23,181 bases of DNA, from positions 407 through 23,587 of the forward strand of contig DHYQ01000030.1 in the NCBI GenBank assembly GCA_002414205.1, written 5' to 3'. This document shows, in pieces, positions 14,089 to 21,322 of the stretch (positions within the stretch are counted from its first letter, which is position 1; each line of letters starts with the position of its first letter). Made by a program: the position numbers and the translations under genes. Source of the DNA: Gallionellaceae bacterium UBA5126. GTDB taxonomy: Bacteria > Pseudomonadota > Gammaproteobacteria > Burkholderiales > Gallionellaceae. The notes under the pieces were generated by a model. The model saw nothing but the letters and a program-made list of their open reading frames with translations. It searched no databases and was not told the origin of the DNA.

Positions 14089-17000
14089 ATGTCAAACGAT
14101 CAAACTAAAAATACTCATTCCAAGCGTGGTATCTGGTACTTGGCGGAAGTGATTTACAAGCGGATGGTGTTGTTTACCACCTGGGAAATCATGGGGTTCT
14201 GCTTTGGTTTTCTGCTGTACTTGGCGATCGTCTACCCACACAGTGACTTGCAGGAGCGTATCGCGGAACATGATGCGATGAATGATCCGTTGGCGACTGA
14301 ATATATCCGGGCGTTCTTGCAGGCGGAGCCGGATAACCAACAGTTGCGTTTGATGTTGGCACGCCGTTTGTCCAAGGATGCCAATTACTTTGCGGAAGTA
14401 CGGCGCTTGTTGGGCATTTTGTATGTACAGAAAGACCCGGATATTCGCTACCAAGCGCATTACATGGAATTGTTGTTGCGTGAGCAGGAATTGTTTGCCC
14501 TCAAAAAGGGAGACTTGAACTACCCGCAGGTTCTGGAGCGATACCGTAGTCAATTGTTGCTGGTGATGTCGGGGGCTCATCACGCGGAAGAATTGATCAT
14601 GCTGGGTAAACGTGCGGCGGCGGCCGGTTTGTATTCGACCGCCGTGCAAATCTTCCGCAAGCTCGCCAGTTTGCCCCATCAGACCAGCCAGATTTATGCC
14701 GAAGCAGCCGATGCGCTGCGATCCTTCGGCGAATATGCAGAAAGTGCCAATCTGTATTTCCGCGCCATGTTGACGGCCAATTCGCCCAACCTGAAACGAC
14801 GGTATTTTTTGTTGGGTATGCAAACCTTGCAGGGGGGGAGTCTGTTTAAGGAATTAGCCGTGGCCGGTAATCGTTATGCCGGTTTGTTCCAGGAAGATAT
14901 CGAGGTGCTGATGGCCTTAACCCGCATGATGCAAGCGGCTGACCGGATTGATCTGGCATTGCCATTTGTGCGTCAATTCATGAAGATGCCGAACAAGGGA
15001 TCCGTCCCTGGTTTGCCCTTCAATGATGAAGCGTATGCGTTAGCGGTACAGGTGTTTAACTGGACGGATAACGTTCAAGATGCCATTGCAGTCGCTGAAT
15101 GGGCGGTTAAGCAGCAGCCAAAATCGGTTAAATGGGTTGATCAACTGGCCAATCTCTATGCCTGGAATGGTCGGGGGGCCGAGTCGATTCCCTATCGTTT
15201 GCGCTATGCGCATCTCACCGGCAAGGAGTCGGCATGGGATCAGGTCTTGGAGTTGAGTGGTCAGGTCAATGATCTGAAGCACATGCGTATTGCACTGGAG
15301 CATAAGGTGGACGATATCGACACCTTCATCTGGTTGCAGGATTTGCTGGACTTGTATGAGCGTATGGGCGATCCCGGTGCGCAAATTTCCAAATTGGAGT
15401 CGTTGTATCGCAAGGCACGATCGCCCCGTGAACGGGAACACTATCTCTGGAAGGAAATGGGGATATTTGAGCGCCGTGAGGACATTGAGCATGCCTTGGA
15501 GGTGGCGCAGCGTTTGGAAGCGGAGTTCGGCCTGACGCCGGAATATGGCAAAAAGCTGGCGTCTTTTTATGCGCGTCGCGGGAACTTTGACAAATCTTTC
15601 GAGCTATTGGGCGCTATTAAAAAGGATGTGGCCCGTCTTGGCGAACGGGAAAAAATATTTTTACGCGATCCTAATACCGCCGATGCGCGTCGGGCTGCGG
15701 CGGGATTGCCCTTTGTCGAGGATGTGGATTTTTGGCGTGATTACGCTGAAATGGGGAGTGTGCATCAGAATACGGACGCTGCCAGTGAAGGCTTGATAGG
15801 TCTGTTGCGAGGTGGTTCGGTACGCGACCAGGACTTGATGAATCTGTTCTATATCTGGACGGGTCAGCGACAAGATGCAGCGGCGCAGTTGGCGACGTTT
15901 GCGTTTTTTAATGCCGAGGTGGAAACCAAAACCAAAATTTTCATGAAGTCTACGGCCTTAAGTCGCTTGGATCCCAAGACTGGGGTTGGGCAGGTCAATG
16001 AATTCCCATTGACCACGATGCTGGCCCACAAGAGTTTTGATAGCGTCTTTGCGGTGGCTGCGATGGATTTGTATGCGCGCCTGGAGGACTGGGTGTCCGC
16101 ACGGCAATTCTTGGAAAAAATGCGCGTCTATCCAGATGAGTTGGCCGCCAGTGAAATAGACATGCAGGCACAAAATTGGCCGCCTTCGGTTGTGGAATAT
16201 CGTCGCCGGAATTACGAACGTATTCGTGACCGCTACTTCAAATCCATGGCCGCGCTGGAGGAAGATGATCGTTTCCTCGCGCCACGTGCCACGATGTGGC
16301 AGCGTTTGGGGAGATCCGACCTGGCCCAGAATGACTTGATGAGTGCTTTGCGCCATCACCCTAAAAATATGCATGTTCGTGCGGCATTGATCTGGGTCTT
16401 GCTGGAGCGGCGTGAGGCAGAGGTGTTGAAGCGGGTGCTGGCAGCCTGGACGCATGATGCCAAAACCAACGAAGTGCTGTGGCAGCCGTTTGCCAGTGCC
16501 TTGATGAGTTTGAATCGTCCGCATGAGGCCTTGTATTGGCTAAACAAGTCGCGTGACAAGATGAAGGACGACTTTTTATGGCAAATGAGCTACGCCGACT
16601 GTCTGGATGGAAATTCACAGCCAGATATTGCCTGGCGGATTCGCCGCCGTGCCTGGTTGGAGTTGCGTAAGCCGGAAGTTTTCCAAAAATTACCGGAGTC
16701 ACGTTTTGACGAGTTGCGTAATGATTTGGCGCGCTTGGCACAAACCTTCGATACCAGTGACGGCGCCCAGCGCATTATTCAGCGCTTGTTGCAGGCGGAT
16801 GTTAAAAAGCTGCAACTGGAAGTGCGCCCGCTGGAGATTCCGGCGACCGGTACCGCCGTGATTCAGGCGGCCGCGCAAGCGGATGAGCGCATGCACGCAC
16901 GGCAGGAGGCCAAACGGGTGCGCCGTCTGGAAGATTTGTATCGGCGTGGGACGGGGCAGCGGCCTCACGATGACCGCTATCTCGAAGCCACCGTCAAGGA

Positions 17001-18234
17001 ATTGGCGTTGGCCTATGCACAGAACAACGACATGCATGATTTGTCACGTGCTTGGTTGGCGACCCGGTTTGCCAATCATCTGGCACGGCCTTTGTCGGAA
17101 GAGCTGGCGTTGCGCATGGAAGAAAATGATCGAGCTGCGGTGCTGGATATGTTGGACAATCTGCCCGACTTGTTACCGATGTATGACCGGGTGGCAGCGG
17201 CAGAACAAGTGGGTAGTTCGGCCTTGGCGCAAACCTTGGCGCATGACCAGATGGTGCGCTTGCCGGATGATGAATTCTTGCACGAGCAATTCACTAACCT
17301 GACTACCCAAGAGCATATGGGGTTGACGGTGAAACAAGTCTCGCGCCAGCAGGATGCGCTGAATACCACGGAAACCACCGTGGATGCGGGGGTGCGTGTC
17401 GCGCCGACCTTGATGGTGACGCCCAGTGTCGTGCTGCGTCAGCAGTCGTCACAGGACTTGGTCAATCTCCCCAATGTGCCGGTGCAAGATATTTTGGCCG
17501 GTCTGTCGCTGCGCAAACAAACGGAGACCGGCTTTGTGGCCGCCACGTTGCATCAGCGCCAGGCGGCAACCACTCATCAGGGCGGACTGCTGGAATATTC
17601 GGGTGCTTGGTCACGTGAGTTGTTGGTGAATGCCCGTGCGGGCTGGAATCAGCCGGCGACCGAAAGCGCCTTGTTGCAGGTGGGGGGGATGCGCAGCATG
17701 CTGGAGGCGAATGTGACCTATCAGTTGACTCAACGTGAATATGCCAGAGTGGATTTGGGGGCGGAGCGGTATTCTTCTCAAGCGGGCACCTTCTTGGGTA
17801 CCGGGCAATTTTGGAATGTCGAAGTAGGGCACCATGTGCGCTTGGAGTATCCTGATATAATTGCCCGACTTTATGTTTCACAGGCGACCTTTCAGCAAAG
17901 TGGTTTGTTTGACAATCAGATTGCGCGCCTGATTCCGTTGGGAAACAATCCGGTGGGCTATGCTTATTTGCCACAAAGTTCTTCTGCCTATGGCGTGTCA
18001 TTGGGTTTGGGGACGACTGTGGAGCAGCGCTACACCCGGGCTTGGCGGCCATTCGCTGAGTTTGGTTTAAGCAACAACAGTCTCACAGGAATGGGCTATG
18101 ACATGCGCACGGGGGCGGCAGGCAGTGTGTTGGGGAGTGACGTATTGAAAGTGTATTTCCAGGTGCTGAGCAATAAACCACTGTCACAGCAAAATTCACG
18201 TGAACTGGGATTCCATTACCAGTGGTTTTTTTAA
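14089..18234 (+). CDS. pelB: PelB: TPR scaffold and outer-membrane beta-barrel for Pel export
   Basis: A 1381-residue protein, longer than P. aeruginosa PelB (1193). The ATG at 14089 is preferred over 14065 because AAAGGGG lies 7 bases before it. The basic N-terminus and one membrane segment (about residues 32-49, WEIMGFCFGFLLYLAIVY) anchor it in the inner membrane. A long, almost wholly helical periplasmic region of tetratricopeptide-type repeats runs from about residue 65 to 1080. The last 290 or so residues are alternating beta-strands ending in LGFHYQWFF, with an aromatic C-terminus as in barrels assembled by BAM. In the family the TPRs bind PelA and guide the polymer, and the 16-strand barrel with PelC is the outer-membrane exit. 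It begins the second pel unit, 40 bases before pelC. TPR repeats are degenerate and were judged by eye. Confidence 0.94.
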   Translation: MSNDQTKNTHSKRGIWYLAEVIYKRMVLFTTWEIMGFCFGFLLYLAIVYPHSDLQERIAEHDAMNDPLATEYIRAFLQAEPDNQQLRLMLARRLSKDANYFAEVRRLLGILYVQKDPDIRYQAHYMELLLREQELFALKKGDLNYPQVLERYRSQLLLVMSGAHHAEELIMLGKRAAAAGLYSTAVQIFRKLASLPHQTSQIYAEAADALRSFGEYAESANLYFRAMLTANSPNLKRRYFLLGMQTLQGGSLFKELAVAGNRYAGLFQEDIEVLMALTRMMQAADRIDLALPFVRQFMKMPNKGSVPGLPFNDEAYALAVQVFNWTDNVQDAIAVAEWAVKQQPKSVKWVDQLANLYAWNGRGAESIPYRLRYAHLTGKESAWDQVLELSGQVNDLKHMRIALEHKVDDIDTFIWLQDLLDLYERMGDPGAQISKLESLYRKARSPREREHYLWKEMGIFERREDIEHALEVAQRLEAEFGLTPEYGKKLASFYARRGNFDKSFELLGAIKKDVARLGEREKIFLRDPNTADARRAAAGLPFVEDVDFWRDYAEMGSVHQNTDAASEGLIGLLRGGSVRDQDLMNLFYIWTGQRQDAAAQLATFAFFNAEVETKTKIFMKSTALSRLDPKTGVGQVNEFPLTTMLAHKSFDSVFAVAAMDLYARLEDWVSARQFLEKMRVYPDELAASEIDMQAQNWPPSVVEYRRRNYERIRDRYFKSMAALEEDDRFLAPRATMWQRLGRSDLAQNDLMSALRHHPKNMHVRAALIWVLLERREAEVLKRVLAAWTHDAKTNEVLWQPFASALMSLNRPHEALYWLNKSRDKMKDDFLWQMSYADCLDGNSQPDIAWRIRRRAWLELRKPEVFQKLPESRFDELRNDLARLAQTFDTSDGAQRIIQRLLQADVKKLQLEVRPLEIPATGTAVIQAAAQADERMHARQEAKRVRRLEDLYRRGTGQRPHDDRYLEATVKELALAYAQNNDMHDLSRAWLATRFANHLARPLSEELALRMEENDRAAVLDMLDNLPDLLPMYDRVAAAEQVGSSALAQTLAHDQMVRLPDDEFLHEQFTNLTTQEHMGLTVKQVSRQQDALNTTETTVDAGVRVAPTLMVTPSVVLRQQSSQDLVNLPNVPVQDILAGLSLRKQTETGFVAATLHQRQAATTHQGGLLEYSGAWSRELLVNARAGWNQPATESALLQVGGMRSMLEANVTYQLTQREYARVDLGAERYSSQAGTFLGTGQFWNVEVGHHVRLEYPDIIARLYVSQATFQQSGLFDNQIARLIPLGNNPVGYAYLPQSSSAYGVSLGLGTTVEQRYTRAWRPFAEFGLSNNSLTGMGYDMRTGAAGSVLGSDVLKVYFQVLSNKPLSQQNSRELGFHYQWFF

Positions 18235-18274
18235 GTTGATGCGCTGGGCGTATCAGGAATACTCGGAGAATATT

Positions 18275-18799
18275 ATGCGTTGGTTGATAATGTGTGCGGT
18301 GCTGTGTTTGGCCGCGTGTAGCAGTGTGGTGATTGCGGATCGACCATCCGTGGAAAAAGGCGCGTCCTGGATCATCTTGCCCTTTTTGAATCATACGGAA
18401 ACGCCACAGGCGGGTTTGCGTGCTGAATCCATCGTTGAAAATGTGTTGCATGTGGGGGGCTTGTCCAGTTTGGTGCGCTACCCCAGCCATCTGGTACCGG
18501 AAGAAACGTTGTTTGAAAATGCCGAGCGTAAGCATCTGGATACAACGCTGGAATGGGCGGCCAAAAATAATTTCCGCTACGCCGTCGTGGGTACGGTGGA
18601 AGAGTGGCGCTATAAGGTTGGGGTCGATGGTGAACCTGCGGTCGGCATGGGGATACAGATTGTGGATGTAGCCAGCAAGAAGGTGATCTGGGCCGCCAGT
18701 GGCGGTGAAACCGGTTGGAGTCGGGAGGCATTGAGTGCCGTCGCCCATGAGTTGGTGGAGAAGCTGTTGGATCCAGTGTTGATTGTCGTCAAGGAATGA
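18275..18799 (+). CDS. pelC: PelC: outer-membrane lipoprotein of the Pel exporter
   Basis: A 174-residue lipoprotein, matching the 172 residues of P. aeruginosa PelC. The ATG at 18275 is chosen because GGAGAA (18265-18270) precedes it and it opens a lipoprotein signal with lipobox LAAC (Cys15). Longer in-frame starts from 18200 would overlap pelB and bury the signal. The mature part carries WIILPFLNHTETPQAGLRAE (about residues 30-49) and later VGTVEEWRYKVG and KVIWAASGGETGWSREAL segments, typical of PelC and of related lipoproteins with an alpha/beta fold. PelC forms a dodecameric ring at the periplasmic face of the outer membrane, proposed to funnel the cationic polymer into PelB. The gene follows pelB by 40 bases and precedes pelD by 31, in one transcript. 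Confidence 0.93.
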   Translation: MRWLIMCAVLCLAACSSVVIADRPSVEKGASWIILPFLNHTETPQAGLRAESIVENVLHVGGLSSLVRYPSHLVPEETLFENAERKHLDTTLEWAAKNNFRYAVVGTVEEWRYKVGVDGEPAVGMGIQIVDVASKKVIWAASGGETGWSREALSAVAHELVEKLLDPVLIVVKE

Positions 18800-18830
18800 G
18801 CGTCCTGACGGATGATTCGGTAGTGTTGGC

Positions 18831-20237
18831 ATGAGAGTACTCTTCGGTTCCCTGCATAAGCGTTCCTTGTTGGCCTTGCGTGGCGTAATACGGCGCTTCT
18901 TTCCGCAACATGATGCGGATGAAGGCTTTAGCCGTGAGATGCGCACCGCCTTGCTGGAAACCATTTTGTTTTGTGCGGTTGCATTTGGCGTGCGCTATTG
19001 GTTTGATCCCTACAATCCGTTTGGTATTGAGGAGCAATTTCCCTGGTTGTGGTTGATTCCGGTCTTGCTGGCGATGCGATATGGAACGGCGATTGGTGTG
19101 GTGGCCGTGCTTTTCCTGATCGTCACGTGGTTTGCTGCCGCCAAGTTGGGGGTGGGGGTGGATGCCTCCGATGGCAAATTTCCCAAGGTCTACTTCATGG
19201 GCGGGCTGCTGCTGATTTTGGTGTGTGGGCAGTTTTCCGACATGTGGAATGCGCATATTCACCGCTTGCGGGTGCTGAATGGCTATATGAATGAGCGTTT
19301 GGGTACCCTGACCAAAAATCACTACATGCTGCGCTTGTCACATGATCGCCTGGAACAGGATTTGCTGGGCAAGCCGATGACTTTGCGCGAAACCCTGATC
19401 CGCCTGCGTGAATTGACGTCCCATCCTTCGGCTGAACATTTGCCGGGTGCGCAGGAGTTTATTCAGTTGCTGGGACAAAGTTTTCAGTTGGAAATTGCAG
19501 GCGTATTTCGCGCCACAGCGGATGGTGTATTTGCCGCAGCGCCACAGGGGGCACTTGGAACACCGTCACCATGGAATAGCAACGACCCGCTGGTGCAATA
19601 TGCCTTGGAAATGCGCACGTTGGCACATATCCAGACCAACAATATCTCTGCGGAAAGCCGGGATGGCAGTATCTATCTAGTGTGTGCGCCGTTGTTGACT
19701 TCTGGTGATCGTCTGGTGGGGATGCTGACCATCGAGAAGCTGCCATTTTTTGCCTTGAATGATAACGCGCTACAACAAATTGCGGTTTTTACCGGATTTT
19801 ATGCTGACGGCGTGTTGATTGGCGAAACCGTGCGCGAAGTGTTAGATGTGGTGCCAGCCTGTCCCCAAGAATTGGCCTTGGATTTAGTGCGTTTGCATCG
19901 TATCCGGGCGCGGGATGGGGTTGAGTCTACGCTGGTGGCCTTGGTGTTCAACAAGGAAGGTCTGGCGCTGGATATTTTTGAATTGGTACAGCGTCAAAAC
20001 CGAGGCGTCGACATCACTTGGCATATTGATGGCACTCAGCGCCAGGCCTTGGTAACCCTGTTGACCTTGGCCAACTCCATGGCGGTGGAGGGCTATCTGA
20101 ACCGTATCGAGGATGCAATCAAGCGGCAGTTCAACGCCGACTTTATTTCTGGGGGGGTGGTTTTGCACATTGAGCCGGTTGGTTTGCATCCGCCGGGACG
20201 AACCTTGCAGCATTTAATTCAGCGTTGTGAACTGTAA
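18831..20237 (+). CDS. pelD: PelD: inner-membrane c-di-GMP receptor for Pel synthesis
   Basis: A 468-residue protein (P. aeruginosa PelD is 455). A basic cytosolic start is followed by about four membrane segments between residues 40 and 140 (for example LLETILFCAVAFGVRYWF, LWLIPVLLAMRY, VVAVLFLIVTWFAA and YFMGGLLLILVCGQF). A short coiled-coil-like stretch, a GAF-like domain (about 200-325) and a degenerate GGDEF domain (about 335-460) follow. The GGDEF active site is missing, but an RxxD inhibitory-site motif survives at Arg359-Asp362, matching Arg367/Asp370 of P. aeruginosa PelD. Arg388 or Arg391 may match Arg402. PelD is therefore a c-di-GMP sensor that switches on the PelD/E/F/G synthase. 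The ribosome site is weak. pelE starts 8 bases after its stop. Confidence 0.94.
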   Translation: MRVLFGSLHKRSLLALRGVIRRFFPQHDADEGFSREMRTALLETILFCAVAFGVRYWFDPYNPFGIEEQFPWLWLIPVLLAMRYGTAIGVVAVLFLIVTWFAAAKLGVGVDASDGKFPKVYFMGGLLLILVCGQFSDMWNAHIHRLRVLNGYMNERLGTLTKNHYMLRLSHDRLEQDLLGKPMTLRETLIRLRELTSHPSAEHLPGAQEFIQLLGQSFQLEIAGVFRATADGVFAAAPQGALGTPSPWNSNDPLVQYALEMRTLAHIQTNNISAESRDGSIYLVCAPLLTSGDRLVGMLTIEKLPFFALNDNALQQIAVFTGFYADGVLIGETVREVLDVVPACPQELALDLVRLHRIRARDGVESTLVALVFNKEGLALDIFELVQRQNRGVDITWHIDGTQRQALVTLLTLANSMAVEGYLNRIEDAIKRQFNADFISGGVVLHIEPVGLHPPGRTLQHLIQRCEL

Positions 20238-20245
20238 AACTGCCG

Positions 20246-21322
20246 ATGATTTCACAAAAAATCAAAATGCTGTTGTTGTTGCTGGCCCTGGAAACGGCTG
20301 CGTTCGCCATGGTGCTGGAGTTAGTGGACAGCCGTGCCGTGTTGTTTGGCTATGCGCTGTTGCATGCGGCAGCAAGTTTCATGACGGCACTTTTTTTGAG
20401 CGAAGTGATTCCGCGCGCTTATCGTCGTCCACGGCGTTGGGTGTTGGTATTTTTCAGTGCTTACAGTTTTTTTATGCCTATCGCGGGGGTGTTAAGTGTC
20501 TTGCTCGGTCTGGTCGTGGGGACGCGTTTCCCGGTCATTTTTCACGTCAACCGTTATCTGGTGAAATACCCGCCCAGCTATACCACGCACCGCAATCAGG
20601 AAGGGTCTGGTTATCGTAGTGGTCGTGTGCGCAGTCAATTAAGTAATCCCGAAACGCCGATGGATTTGCGTTTGAACGCGTTGATGGCGCTACAGGAAAC
20701 CCCCGCGCGCGTGACCGCAGATCTCCTGCGTGGATTGTTGTCGGATACCATGGAAGATTTGCGTCTCTTGGCGTATGGTATTCTCGACGGCAAGGAGAAA
20801 AAGATTTCTCACAGTATTCAGGCCACGCTGAACTCCATGGATAGCTTGCAAAACAACGATGAAAAGCACGCCGCGCATAAAAAAATGGCGGAGCTGTATT
20901 TTGAATTGATTTACCAGAATCTGGTGCAAGGTGATATGCGTTTGTTTTGCGTAGATCAAGTGCGTAAGCATGTGGGTGAAGCGGAGGAGTTTGCGTCAGA
21001 CGCGGGTTTGTGGTTTTTGTTGGCGCGCTTGGAGTTAATGCAGAAAAACCCCGATGGTGCCGATGCGGCACTGGCCAAGGCACAGAATGGCAGCTTTACA
21101 CAACAGCGTTTGTTGCCCTATTTGGCGGAGCTGCGCTTTTTACAGCGGCGTTTTGCTGAGGTGCGGCAGTTGTTTAATGAAGCCGGACGCGGACATACAT
21201 TGCCGGCGTTATTGCCATATTCCTACTATTGGACAGCTAACACGGATTTACCTGACGGTCAGGTCGAGCAAATGTTGATCCTGGAAGATATGACCACTTT
21301 GGTAGCTGAACATGGCCGATGA
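20246..21322 (+). CDS. pelE: PelE: inner-membrane TPR protein of the Pel synthase complex
   Basis: A 358-residue protein (P. aeruginosa PelE is 329). There are three hydrophobic N-terminal segments: about residues 7-24, 32-52 and 65-92 (VLVFFSAYSFFMPIAGVLSV). A soluble helical part from about residue 110 to 350 has TPR-like helical pairs, e.g. GLWFLLARLELMQKNPDGAD and AELRFLQRRFAEVRQLFNEA. In the family PelE joins PelD, PelF and PelG in the inner-membrane complex and is needed for assembly; it has no known catalytic activity. The start is 8 bases after pelD without a clear Shine-Dalgarno, and its 3' end overlaps pelF by 11 bases. Both facts point to translational coupling within pelBCDEF. Confidence 0.92.
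   Translation: MISQKIKMLLLLLALETAAFAMVLELVDSRAVLFGYALLHAAASFMTALFLSEVIPRAYRRPRRWVLVFFSAYSFFMPIAGVLSVLLGLVVGTRFPVIFHVNRYLVKYPPSYTTHRNQEGSGYRSGRVRSQLSNPETPMDLRLNALMALQETPARVTADLLRGLLSDTMEDLRLLAYGILDGKEKKISHSIQATLNSMDSLQNNDEKHAAHKKMAELYFELIYQNLVQGDMRLFCVDQVRKHVGEAEEFASDAGLWFLLARLELMQKNPDGADAALAKAQNGSFTQQRLLPYLAELRFLQRRFAEVRQLFNEAGRGHTLPALLPYSYYWTANTDLPDGQVEQMLILEDMTTLVAEHGR

Noticed and set aside
18200..18274. A longer PelC starting within pelB
   Set aside because: It would place the lipoprotein signal internally. GGAGAA before 18275 and the LAAC lipobox fix the shorter start.
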